Source: JACJVV01 sp964581515 | Lineage (GTDB): Archaea > Nanobdellota > Nanobdellia > Woesearchaeales > JACJVV01 | Assembly (NCBI GenBank): GCA_964581515.1 | Contig: CAZOOV010000002.1 | Coordinates: 62,001 to 126,000 of the forward strand | Length of the DNA: 64,000 nucleotides | Direction of reading: 5' to 3' | In this document: one piece after another, positions 53,874 to 63,300 of the stretch | How positions within the stretch are numbered: the stretch's first letter is position 1 | How the letters are laid out: the number at the start of each line of letters is the position of its first letter | Notes under the pieces: generated by a model | Databases searched by the model: none | Told to the model about the DNA's origin: nothing | The model's input: the letters and a program-made list of their open reading frames with translations, nothing else | Position numbers and translations under genes: made by a program

Positions 53874-56480
53874 TTACTCTGCGTCTTCAGCGTCGTCTTC
53901 AGCGTCGTCTTCAGCGTCGTCAGCAGCCATGGTTGGAGCCATGATCTGTGTACCAGCTACAACAACTTCGTCCTTTCCATCAAGGTCTTCAGCATAATCG
54001 CCGTAGTTTGCAAGTACTTGAGCTGCATTTCTTGTGTCAGCTGCAGAGTAACCTGCTACAACAATAGCTACATTGTCGCCATTGTCAACCATCTTGATTA
54101 TACCAGCGCCTTCATCAACAGGGAAGTCTTCGTAACATGCAGGAGCTGCATTTGAGATTCCCAATAGTGTAGCTGCAACTGAGTTTACACATGGTCCACC
54201 CACAACAATTAAGTTGTCTGCTGCTACATTGTTGACTTCGTTGTCAAGGATTGCTTTTCCGACTTCGATTCTCTGAACTTCGCCATAGGTTGTACCTGTG
54301 GATGAAGTTGAAGCTGATGTAGCTCCGCCTGTAACGAATACCTGTGAGTAAACTTGACTCTCTGGTACTGTTAATGTTAGGCTGTCAGGGTCATCTGAGT
54401 CAGATGGAACGTTTTCTACTACTGTAATACCGTAGTTAGTCATACCGCTCTTGTCGTCTTCTCCCTTGTTTGACTTCTTGTCAAGCCCTACAGTTGTATT
54501 GCTTGTATAGTCTAAGTCAACCTTGTCGCTGTTTGTTCCAGACGCTGCAATCTGCACAGTAAATACTTGTGCTGCAGTTGTCTCGTCCATGTACTTGCCT
54601 GGTACGTTTACGCTGAAATTGAATGTATTATCAGCTGCACCCATAACAATTAACTCAGCTCCATTCTTGGTAACGATTGTTGCATCGGCACCAGTGAAGT
54701 CTCCGTCATTGTTTAGGTCTACACATACCCTATAAGTACTTTCTGTAAGGTTGTCTGACGCTATTGCTGTTACAACATATGACTTACCACCAACATTTAA
54801 TGTTGTGGAAGCGTTTGTTGCTGCATCGTTCTGGATGCTTGCAGGGAAAGTCACTGTCTTGGTTGATCCGTCAGAGATGTCTGAGAAGGTCAACTTACCG
54901 CTTGATGTTCCTGATGGAACCTCTACATCATCGAACGCAATAATTCTTGAGAATGCTTTATCAGAATCACCTGAAGGTGATAGGACAAAGTAATCTTCTA
55001 AAGTTATTGCTGTTCCATATACACATGATGTTGCTTCTGTGTAAGTGAAGTTCTCGCTGTCTGTACCGACCATCCATGTACCGTCTGTGTTGTCGATAAG
55101 TGGTACGCTGTACTCCAGTCCTTCCTGAGATTCGAAATCTAAGTAATAGATATCGTCACCAGAAGGTGTTACTGTGATCTCTGCAGTTGCAGGTGATGCT
55201 AGACCAAGGTAAGCAATGTCCCATTCTGTTGAGATCATTCCTTCAGGTTCGTCAAGCATGCTTCTTACTGACTCGCCAGAAGGTATATATAAGTCACCTG
55301 TCTGTTTAGAGTCTGCTTTCACTCTTAGAGTGATGCTTGTAATCTCAGCTTCTTCAGCGCTCCATGAACCTCTGATGTCCAGATCTACGTCTTCGATGTT
55401 TTCTTCGTCGATTTTAACAGCTGATGCTGTGTCATAACCGGTTGAGAAGTCATCGTCCTGTAGAACGATCTTGTTTGCACCTATATAGAATGAAACAATG
55501 TCGTCTCCTCCTTCTTCAGCTCCTTCGTTACCAAGGATGTCATTTACACCAACAACTGTTCCGTCGTCAAGTGTATCTGTGTCACCTTCAGATAACTGCT
55601 TTGTTACTTCGCCGTTTATCATTAATTTTGTCTTTAGGTTGCTGTTGCTGTCTGCGTCTGCAATGATAACAACTGTTACTTCGTATGAATTTCCGTCAAT
55701 TGTATAAGTTTTTGTCTCTCCTTCTTTCAGAGTGTCTGATGCAGCTCCACCCATTAAGGTTAGTTTCATTTGAGTGCTTGTAAGTGTTGCTTCAACAACG
55801 TCAAATGCTTCTCCCAGGATGCTCAACTGTTCATCTTCGATATCTTGTAGATATTCTGATGTTGTTATTGAACCTGTGTTGCTTACCTTGTCAGAACCTG
55901 ACGCAGTGTCATATACATCTGACTTCAATCCCTCAGGGAACTGTAGTTCATATGTAAACATTACTGCTTTGTCGGTTGCTTTTAGATAATCTGCAACTAT
56001 CCTGTCCTTGTTGTCTGTGTATACTGTCTGAAGACCTGCTCCGCTAGCGAACTTAAGATACTGGTCTGCATCTGTTGCTCCCTTTGAAGTCCTAACCTTT
56101 GAACTACTTAAAGCTCCAAGATTATCTTCAGTCAGTGTTGACTTGACGTCGCCTAGATACTCATTAAGTTCTAGTATGTCAGCGCTTGTGCTGAACTCAT
56201 ATACGTCGCCGCTAAGCTCTGTTGTTGATGTTCCTGAAACTGAGACTTGTTTTCTTGTGGAAAACTGCAAACTTGTTGCAATGTCTACAACTCCTAAAAC
56301 ATCATCTGTCTTAGCTTTTGCTCCTACTACCATTAACCCATTAAACTTTCCATCCTTTACGAAATTATCTGTTGGATAAGTTCCTAGGTCAGCAGCTACA
56401 GCTCCGAAAACAGTTGCGCCTAACATGGTTAGACCTGTTCCTAAAGCCATAATGCTTTTTATTGCTTTTCTTACTTTCAT
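53874..56480 (-). CDS. Archaeal S-layer protein
   Basis: The 868-aa precursor has a signal peptide (MKVRKAIKSIMALGTGLTML, cleaved near 29-30 after GAVAA) and forms the surface lattice. The C-terminal part has the archaeal S-layer signature: VVGGPCVNSVAATLLG, ACYEDF, VAIVVAGYSAADTRNAAQVLANY (about 790-845). The middle is beta-rich with many Thr, Asp and Ser. The tail repeats DDAE three times. Base composition is visibly more GC-rich than flanking genes, and a strong GGAGGTG lies 10 bp before the ATG, as expected of one of the most abundant proteins. Confidence 0.93.
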   Translation of the reverse strand: MKVRKAIKSIMALGTGLTMLGATVFGAVAADLGTYPTDNFVKDGKFNGLMVVGAKAKTDDVLGVVDIATSLQFSTRKQVSVSGTSTTELSGDVYEFSTSADILELNEYLGDVKSTLTEDNLGALSSSKVRTSKGATDADQYLKFASGAGLQTVYTDNKDRIVADYLKATDKAVMFTYELQFPEGLKSDVYDTASGSDKVSNTGSITTSEYLQDIEDEQLSILGEAFDVVEATLTSTQMKLTLMGGAASDTLKEGETKTYTIDGNSYEVTVVIIADADSNSNLKTKLMINGEVTKQLSEGDTDTLDDGTVVGVNDILGNEGAEEGGDDIVSFYIGANKIVLQDDDFSTGYDTASAVKIDEENIEDVDLDIRGSWSAEEAEITSITLRVKADSKQTGDLYIPSGESVRSMLDEPEGMISTEWDIAYLGLASPATAEITVTPSGDDIYYLDFESQEGLEYSVPLIDNTDGTWMVGTDSENFTYTEATSCVYGTAITLEDYFVLSPSGDSDKAFSRIIAFDDVEVPSGTSSGKLTFSDISDGSTKTVTFPASIQNDAATNASTTLNVGGKSYVVTAIASDNLTESTYRVCVDLNNDGDFTGADATIVTKNGAELIVMGAADNTFNFSVNVPGKYMDETTAAQVFTVQIAASGTNSDKVDLDYTSNTTVGLDKKSNKGEDDKSGMTNYGITVVENVPSDSDDPDSLTLTVPESQVYSQVFVTGGATSASTSSTGTTYGEVQRIEVGKAILDNEVNNVAADNLIVVGGPCVNSVAATLLGISNAAPACYEDFPVDEGAGIIKMVDNGDNVAIVVAGYSAADTRNAAQVLANYGDYAEDLDGKDEVVVAGTQIMAPTMAADDAEDDAEDDAEDAE
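53876..53928 (-). repeat. DDAE-encoding 12-bp repeats at the S-layer C-terminus
   Basis: TCTTCAGCGTCG-type 12-bp units recur three times in a row and encode the acidic DDAE tail. Such a repeat can change length by slippage and would alter the charge of the exposed or membrane-near terminus. Confidence 0.75.
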
Positions 56481-57003
56481 TATTTAAACACCTCCAGTGT
56501 TTTTATCTGGCTATCATGTGTCTTTTATTCAATGCCCGTGCACTAGGCACAGCGTTTCCCTCTTGTGACTCACACCTCATATATAAAGCTTATGCATTTG
56601 TGTTGTTATCATATCATAATGATTTACAACAGTCACATAGACTATTATATTAGGTTTTTTGCCGAGTAGGGGAAACTACTCATAGGCTCTATTTTGTACT
56701 TTTTTCTTTATAAAGTTTTCTGATATGGTTCTAAAGGATATAATGGAGGAAATTACTGTGTCTCTGAAAAAGCGATTTTTTATTATTTCAGGCTAGTCCT
56801 ACTCATTAGTACTCAATTAAATAGTGCTCTTTTTAACCCATTTTAGAGGGAATTCATTTATAAAGGATTTATAAAAGGAGTGTAGATTTCAGGGCAGAAA
56901 TAAGAGACTGAATAAAAATAGAATAAATAATCAAATTTAAGAAAATAAAGAGATTATAGGAAATAAAGATATTGAAGATAATAGAATAATATGAAAATAA
57001 TTA
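56481..57003. other. Upstream region of the S-layer gene, no gene seen
   Basis: This 523-bp stretch has no supportable ORF on either strand. It carries the S-layer promoter on the minus strand, at least two more TATA-like boxes (near 56655 and 56858), and an inverted repeat GAGTAG/CTACTC (56666-56683). A GCTAGTCCTACTC element nearby (about 56792-56804) shares the CTACTC part. Long upstream regions are common before abundant surface proteins; regulatory roles are open. Confidence 0.5.
56577..56590 (-). promoter_or_regulatory. S-layer gene promoter
   Basis: GCTTTATATATGAG on the minus strand is a good TATA element. It implies a transcript start near 56555 and a 5' untranslated region of about 75 bases, unlike the leaderless genes elsewhere. 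The Shine-Dalgarno GGAGGTG near 56491 fits with this. Confidence 0.5.
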
Positions 57004-57534
57004 CTATTTTTTTGCTTCCAATGTCTTTTTTGAGGTCTTTTTTGAGGTATTTGAAACACCCATATCTTCTCTCCAAAGGAGTATAGCTAAACAGACCATA
57101 CCTATTGAGAGGGCAGAATCTGCTATATTGAAAGCTGGCCAGAAAGAAAATGCAATAAAATCAGTCACCTGCCCGAGGAGAACCCTATCTAACAGGTTCC
57201 CTAGCGTACCACCAAGTATCAAACCTATAGAAATTATATAATAGCAGTTTTGAGGAATTCTTTTGTAATAATATGCAATAATGCCCATTACAATTACACC
57301 AGCCACGATAAATAACCAAGGCAACCCACGAAATATACCAAAAGCCCCACCAGTATTAGTTGTATATGATAAGGAGAAAAAAGATAACAATTGTATATTT
57401 GGTTCAAATACTCTTACAAAGTGCTTTGTAACAAAGTCCAAAATAAGAACAATTAAAGATGTAATTAATAACCAGCGACGCTGGATAGAATATAAAGACA
57501 AATGAGATAATTGAGACAATTTCAAGATTACCAC
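57004..57534 (-). CDS. lspA: Lipoprotein signal peptidase (LspA)
   Basis: LspA is the membrane aspartyl protease that cleaves prolipoproteins before the lipidated Cys. Four membrane helices are present (about 21-38, 70-87, 98-116 and 135-155). Conserved blocks are LDFVTKHFV, NTGGAFGIF, GNLLDRVLLGQVTDF (Asp116) and FNIADSAL (Asp139), which supply the catalytic pair. The C-terminal tail is basic. The start is GTG or TTG: the frame overlaps the upstream gene by 7 bp and no nearby ATG exists. LspA is rare in archaea. No lipobox protein was recognised in this window. Confidence 0.9.
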   Translation of the reverse strand: MVILKLSQLSHLSLYSIQRRWLLITSLIVLILDFVTKHFVRVFEPNIQLLSFFSLSYTTNTGGAFGIFRGLPWLFIVAGVIVMGIIAYYYKRIPQNCYYIISIGLILGGTLGNLLDRVLLGQVTDFIAFSFWPAFNIADSALSIGMVCLAILLWREDMGVSNTSKKTSKKTLEAKK

Positions 57535-57998
57535 TTCACTGTCTCTTCTTTCTTTTCTGATTGTTCTGCAATCTTTTCTATATGCATAAGTCGACTGCTG
57601 ATTGACTCAAGTACAACCTTAATAGCGTCCATCTTAGCATTTACTAGCTGGATATCCTTTTCCATAGAAACAAGCTTCATTTCAGGAGAAGAAGCCATAC
57701 CAGACATAGACTGTTTATTAGCAAACCCTGGAGATTCTGGAGATCCTTGTGTTTGCTGAGATAACTCATGAAGTTGATTAAAGGATTTAGGCGAATGAAT
57801 TGATGCATTTGCATCAAATGAATCTGACTCACTTGGACCCTGAGCAGCATCTGGTGGAGGACTAGTATTAGTCATATTACCATCTAAAGGAAGCCCCATA
57901 TGCGTTGGCTGAGTTAAATCATCAGCACTACCCATTTTATCAGAGCTGAAATCAGAGAAATCATCATCATCTTTCTTCTTAAACATCCCAAATGCCAT
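57528..57998 (-). CDS. Low-complexity protein with C-terminal coiled coil, 156 aa
   Basis: It starts MAFGMFKKKDDDDF, then has a Ser/Pro/Asn/Gln-rich stretch (20-105) probably disordered, and ends with a coiled coil (SMEKDIQLVNAKMDAIKVVLESISSRLMHIEKIAE, about 110-145). Small proteins of this style occur in DPANN genomes, in my recollection without known function. It overlaps lspA by 7 bp, so the two are translationally coupled; a role in envelope or chaperone tethering is possible but unproven. TTTATATAAAC is about 25 bp upstream on this strand. Confidence 0.65.
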   Translation of the reverse strand: MAFGMFKKKDDDDFSDFSSDKMGSADDLTQPTHMGLPLDGNMTNTSPPPDAAQGPSESDSFDANASIHSPKSFNQLHELSQQTQGSPESPGFANKQSMSGMASSPEMKLVSMEKDIQLVNAKMDAIKVVLESISSRLMHIEKIAEQSEKKEETVKW

Positions 57999-58046
57999 GC
58001 TTAAACACTAGATGTCCTTTTATATAAACTTTTTGTAGAAAAGTAT

Positions 58047-58130
58047 GTAAAAAGTCTGCTTGCACGGCGAACATATAATTTTCTTAATAAAAGAAAATTA
58101 TCGCCTCAATAGGCAAAGCTGACTTTTTAC
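58047..58130 (+). ncRNA. Structured RNA motif, copy 3
   Basis: The closing stem GTAAAAAGTC (58047-58056) pairs with GACTTTTTAC (58121-58130) and continues, after one mismatch, with GCT/AGC. The core is GCACGGCG (58062-58069), followed by a 5-base bulge, an 11-bp hairpin (58075-58085 with 58091-58101) and CGCCTCAATAGGC (58102-58114). Stems share no sequence with copies 1 and 2 but pair fully, while the core is the same. A two-way TATA box (TTTATATAAAC, 58018-58028) would start a plus transcript at about 58047. T5 lies in the 3' arm. Confidence 0.6.
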
Positions 58131-58234
58131 TTATAGAAAATACCTTGTGAGACCTATGCCTTGCGTAGAATATTCTTCTGAAGTCCAATCATTTATATAA
58201 ATTATAAAAGAATCTGAATAAAATTAGATTAAAC

Positions 58235-58630
58235 ATGATGCATTCAATAGACGACAAGATTGTCCGTGAAATAGTAAAGCAACTCAGCCATAGACATAAG
58301 AAACATACACGTGTAGGCTATTTATTAGGATCAATTGGAAAAGATACTATTAAAATAGAAGGAGTTATCGTACCTGAACAGACATCCAGCAGAGATGGGA
58401 CAAGCATAGACATAGACTTAAGAGAGAGAGTTCTTAATCAACATAGAGAAGTGATAGTAGGAGCTGTACAATATAACCCACCACCATTATCAGCACATGA
58501 TTACAAACCATTGCCTGAAATGCAAGCAGAACTAGCTAGTGTAGGTCTTCCAAGTTCAGGGATGGGCGTGAATTCTAAAAGAGAATATCAATTCTATAGA
58601 ATTATAGATGGCAAAAATGTTAGAGCTTGA
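58235..58630 (+). CDS. JAB/MPN-like protein, probably without the metal site
   Basis: Strand order and the motif VGYLLGSIGKDTIKIEGVIVPEQTS (about 27-51) resemble JAB1/MPN domains, and EVIVGAVQYNPPPLSAHD (about 72-89) stands where GWxHTHPxxxxxxSxxD is expected. The HxH pair is replaced by VQYNP; only Ser/Asp remain. It is therefore likely a non-catalytic MPN-like fold or a distant relative. Length is 131 aa. A TATA-like TTTATATAAATT lies about 35 bp upstream. Function is unknown. Confidence 0.6.
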   Translation: MMHSIDDKIVREIVKQLSHRHKKHTRVGYLLGSIGKDTIKIEGVIVPEQTSSRDGTSIDIDLRERVLNQHREVIVGAVQYNPPPLSAHDYKPLPEMQAELASVGLPSSGMGVNSKREYQFYRIIDGKNVRA

Positions 58631-58715
58631 TTAATAGAGTTTAACTGAATAGAGCTTGTTAATGAAGTTTAATTAAAAAAGATTTAGTAAAGATGAATTA
58701 ATAGAAATTGATTAA

Positions 58716-58985
58716 TTACCAGTCACGATATTTATCTGTTTTCTTATATGGTTTCTCACGAGGTTTTGTGGATTTTTTCTTCTTTGCCATGATTGCCTTT
58801 TTAATTTGAGATTTATTGGTAGCTTCACATGATCCTTTAAGCCAACAGAATCCACAAATAGCTGCTTCTTTATCATAAGCCTTACCGTAGCAGATATCAT
58901 CTACATACTTGACCATCTTAGGTCCGCCCTCATCGCCACGGATGGAGTCTTTCCATTCAAAATCAGTTACTTGAGAATCACTCAT
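58716..58985 (-). CDS. Small Cys-containing basic protein, 89 aa
   Basis: The middle carries CYGKAYDKEAAICGFCWLKGSC (about 32-53), four Cys that could bind zinc or an Fe-S cluster; the C-terminal third is Lys-rich and likely binds nucleic acid. No family recognised. ATATAAACCTG on the minus strand near 59012 is a possible TATA box. Confidence 0.55.
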   Translation of the reverse strand: MSDSQVTDFEWKDSIRGDEGGPKMVKYVDDICYGKAYDKEAAICGFCWLKGSCEATNKSQIKKAIMAKKKKSTKPREKPYKKTDKYRDW

Positions 58986-59108
58986 CTTTTTAGCTAATGT
59001 TTTCAGGTTTATATAGCTTTTGATTTAAATATGATATAAATATCATCAAATCAAATAAATAAGTAGAACTGATCCAAATTATGAATTAAATGTGTGATTT
59101 AACCAAGA

Positions 59109-60008
59109 TTAGATTAACTTCTTTATTGCTGCAATTGCAACTTCTATTTGCTTTGAATCTGGCTTTGAAGTGGTCATCTTCTGAAGAAGTAAACCAGGAT
59201 AAGATACTGCCTGAAGCAAAATATTCTTAGGATATTTACCAGCAAGCTTTAGTAGTTCATATGAAAGTGCAATTATTATCGGCAATACAAGAATTCTCAA
59301 TACAGCTAATGCTGTCTTTTGCAATGCAAAATTGATATTGAAAAAGCCAGGCGTCCATAATTTGATAGCTAAGGGTAGCAGACTAAATACAATTATACTT
59401 ATAGCAATAGTAATCATCACAAAAGATGAACCGCACCTAGGATGTATTGTTTCATATTTCTTTACATTCTTGACATTAAGCGCTTTCTTAGCCTCATAAC
59501 AATGAACGACCATATGTTCTGCACCGTGGTATTGAAAGACACGTTTGATATCTTTCATCCGTGCTATAACTGCAACATAAGCTATGAAAAAAGCAAGTTT
59601 AATTACTGCGTCCACTATGTTAAAGAGCACAGGTCTTGCTTGTTCATTAAAACCAGCAAGTACTGTTAATAGATATGGCAGAAATACAAAGAAACCAAGT
59701 GTAAATAGAACTGAGATTGTTATTATCCAAAACAATTCTGAAGCAGATATCTTCTCATCTTCACCTTCAATTGCAAGATTATTACTATGAATGAGAGTCT
59801 TAGTTCCAATTGAAACCATTTCATACATAGAATACATGCCACGAAAGAAAGGTAATTTGAAAAATGACATAAGCCCCTTGCGATGATCCTTGATATTTTT
59901 CTTTTCAACTACAATCTTACCTTTTGGAGTTCTGATTGCCACAGTATATTTATTCTTTCTTCTAAGCATAACACCTTCAATTACTGCCTGACCACCTATA
60001 GATTCCAT
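59109..60008 (-). CDS. DUF1385 (YqhQ-like) membrane protein
   Basis: The N-terminal ESIGGQAVIEGVMLRRKNKY (about 2-21) and the later QYHGAEHMVVHCYEA with IHPRCGSSFVMI (about 158-200) are signatures of DUF1385. His and Cys there may hold a metal. Four to five membrane helices lie at about 95-125, 130-150, 200-220 and 245-262. Length is 299 aa, as usual. Function is unknown; Bacillus YqhQ is the best-known relative. A TATA-like TTTATAAATAG lies about 25 bp upstream. Confidence 0.9.
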   Translation of the reverse strand: MESIGGQAVIEGVMLRRKNKYTVAIRTPKGKIVVEKKNIKDHRKGLMSFFKLPFFRGMYSMYEMVSIGTKTLIHSNNLAIEGEDEKISASELFWIITISVLFTLGFFVFLPYLLTVLAGFNEQARPVLFNIVDAVIKLAFFIAYVAVIARMKDIKRVFQYHGAEHMVVHCYEAKKALNVKNVKKYETIHPRCGSSFVMITIAISIIVFSLLPLAIKLWTPGFFNINFALQKTALAVLRILVLPIIIALSYELLKLAGKYPKNILLQAVSYPGLLLQKMTTSKPDSKQIEVAIAAIKKLI

Positions 60009-60096
60009 TTTAACGCATTAGATTTAGCTCTATTTATAAATATTCATAATGTACCCAAAAAATATACTAAAAGAAAAAAGAAAAAACGAGAAAAGC

Positions 60097-60252
60097 TTAT
60101 GCTTTTCCTAGGATTCTCCAAGCTTCGATTCCAGATGGAGCTTTAGCAACAGCAAATCTTCTGCCATTCCTTACTTCAATCCTGTATTCTTTGCTCTTAA
60201 ACTTGGTTTTTCCTTTTACATCATAAAAGTTTAATTCTTCGTTTTCTGCCAT
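60097..60252 (-). CDS. Small basic protein, 51 aa, possible Cys-free relative of a DUF5679-type ribbon
   Basis: ATG 60252 has a very strong GAGGAGGT site 7 bp upstream, so this short ORF is surely translated. Its product begins MAENEELNFYDVKGKTKFKS, goes on through EYRIEVRNGRRFAVAKAPSG, and ends WRILGKA. The order and spacing (YDVKGK, NGRRFAVAKAPSGIEAWRIL) recall small archaeal zinc ribbons with YCVKCK, NGRxAxKGxCPxCG and FRIL, with every Cys replaced. That relation is inferred by eye. It may bind nucleic acid or ribosome. Confidence 0.75.
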   Translation of the reverse strand: MAENEELNFYDVKGKTKFKSKEYRIEVRNGRRFAVAKAPSGIEAWRILGKA

Positions 60253-60398
60253 GAGAATAACCTCCTCTTGATTTTGTTTTAATTATCAATCCAGCTTGAA
60301 CTCAATAGTGTTTTCAACTGATTTGAATACAATCTGAACTTAGATACTTATAAATATTGTGGTAATTTGGGTACTAATTGGGTTCAAAATGAGAGAAT

Positions 60399-63300
60399 CT
60401 AAGGTTTTTCACCTATACTGTAATTGCTCCAGCTGCTTACGTTGAACTGGACTGTATCTGCTGTAAGCTGGGTGAAGTTGTAGCAACTAGGCATTGTTGT
60501 GCTGTTGCAGATTTCATTGCCATCCTTCAATATTACAGGCGTTGTTATTCCGGAGAGATCTGGTGAGTAGAGAGTTATGTTAGCGGATTTGTTGAGTTTA
60601 GTAATATCATTTGAATCAACATAAACTGAATTATTTGTAATATTAATATCTCCAGGGAAGACTAAATCATCAGTAATAGTTTCATTAAGTTCAAATCCGA
60701 TTTCCCCATAAGAATTGTTATAGATAAGAATGTTCCCTGGATAAAATACTGATAAATAGATATCATTGCCATTAGACAACATGTTTAAGTTTACAAAAGC
60801 ATTATATGAACTATCAATATACAACCCAAAACCAGGATGATTTGAAATACTTGAATCTGAAATCAAATTATTATTTGATGAACCCCAAAAGGTAATTGCA
60901 GAACCAGCATTTGCATCAATAGTAACATTTGTAATGAAATTATTTGAACTGCCTATAAAAGTGATCCCATCATAATTAAACTCCTGTATTTTTCCATTCT
61001 TTATGGTAATATTATCATAACCATCTATATAAACCCCTGATTCTCCAAACTCAAAAATATCCCCATCAACAGTGAAGCTATTCAGATCCAAAGTCACATT
61101 ATCAGCAGTTATGTTGAAGCATGTGCCTGCATAATTTGTTATATCAGCATATAATGTATAATAAGTATTAGGCTGATTAAGTTCTCTGCAATAAGTCACA
61201 TCTGCGCCTAGTCCACCACCCAGGCTCTGCCAAGAAAGGCTAGGATAATCATCAAGCCTTTCTTCCCATATGTCGAAGAAGCTCCAGTTTCCGAATGGCG
61301 CATTTGTAGAGTAGACATCTCCCTTGAAATTATCTAATGACATGTTGTAGCATCCATCTGTGCTGCCTGATTCACCGCAGGCAGTTGCGCTGTCATCTGT
61401 ATGATTATACCAGTAGCAGTTTGTAAGAGTGCCGTCCTGGTCGCCGACTAGACCGCCTTTAAGATAAGAAGATGTCATGTTTATCCTTCCAGTTGCAAAT
61501 GAATTATTTATACCAATCCTGTTCCATCCTACAAGACCACCGACATCGCTGCTTCCTGTTATGTTTCCTATTGCATAACTGTTGTTGATGTAGCCATCTG
61601 CTCCCATCCAAGTATTATGATGATAACCGACAAGACCGCCTACTTGTGTTCCACCTATGACATTCGCTTCTGAATAGCAATTGTTAATCCTTCCATCACT
61701 GTTAGACCCAACAATACCTCCTATATTATCATCTCCAATTATGATACCTTTTGTATAGCAGTTATCAAGTGTTGCTGAAGGAGCAAACATATATGCTGCA
61801 ATTCCGCCGACAGTATCAACACTTGTAAGATTTCCAATCACACCCACATTATGTATCTTACCATAGTTATAGCCTACAACACCACCTACTTTCACTCCAA
61901 GATACTGATAATTGCCAGTCATGGAAACATTCTCCATAGTGAAGTTGCCTACTCTTGCACTGGTATTCAGTCTCGCGAAAAGACCAAGAGCTTTGTAAGT
62001 ATTATTGATGAAAAGATTCCCTATAGTGTAACCATTTCCGTCAAACTGACCATAGAAAGGATTGCTTGAGTCACTTCTCCCACAGGAGTCTATTCCACAA
62101 TCACCAATAGGATCAAAGCCTTTGCCATCTCTCCATATCCAAGCATCATCCCAGTTAGATTTGTCTGGATTTGTCATTGAACAATCTATGTCACTAACAA
62201 GTTCATAATATGCACCGCGTTCATATGTAATGCCTTCAAGCTGGCAGCATAAAGAGATCTGATAAGGATCTCCAGCAGAACCTGAACCAGATTTTGCAGG
62301 ACAGGATAAGTACATCATTGAACGGTTTGTCTGATTACTGCCATTTGTTGCATATACTGTGAAATTCACTTTGTATTCTGGGAATGTTGCGTTGGTAGTT
62401 ATCATCACACCCCAATCACGAGGTGTTGAATTTGACATGTTCCCTTCCCATACCTTTGCTGAACCTGGTGTCGATTGCCATACTGTCACCCATGCTCCAT
62501 TCACTCCAAAGATAGAGGTCATACTAAAGGTTACATTTGTCCCAGTCTCAACAGTCTCATTCATGAAACCCCAATGATTAATTACATGTCCATCAGCTAT
62601 AAGAGGGCTGTCATAATCAAGAACTGTTCCAAGACCCTGCCACTGGAAGCTAGGATAATCATCTGTCCTTTCCTCCCATTGATCATTAAAGTCCCAATAA
62701 TACATTGGATCATAATTAGGATAGACATCTCCCTGGAAGTAAGTCACATTTGTCTTCTTTATACAATTCTCATTACCTTTTGCATTTCCATTGCCTGTGC
62801 CGATCCAATAACAGGATTCTGCATCATCATCAGGATGATCAAGCCAATAGCTATTGCTTATGCTTAAGAGATCAGATATAATTCCAAACATGCCTGCTGC
62901 ACCAGGACCATATACCTTTCCTGTAGAGAAGGAATTGGTTACTGTAGAATATGAGCTGAGCAGTGCAGAGAAGCCACCAGAATATGTTCCACCATCTACA
63001 TCTCCTGTTGCATAGCTGTTGAGTATGTCTGTGTATCGATTAGGCCTGCCCATGAAGCCACCTGCACTACTCTGTGAATTGCAGGATACTGAATTAATTA
63101 CAACATCTGCTTCTGAATAGCTGTTGTTGACTATTACACGATTGCTCGAACTTCCATAACTATAACCTATAAGACCGCCTGCAGAACTGCAATAACCGTA
63201 TACAACTCCAGTAGAGAAAGTATTGTTGATATCTCCTCTATTATATCCAACTAATGGACCTGTATAAGAACTGCCGCTGACATTGGCACCTAAAAGCCCT

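Noticed and set aside
56742..56795. Tiny plus-strand ORF starting ATGGAGGAAATT
   Set aside because: Only 17 codons, no Shine-Dalgarno site and no amino-acid bias suggesting a leader peptide.
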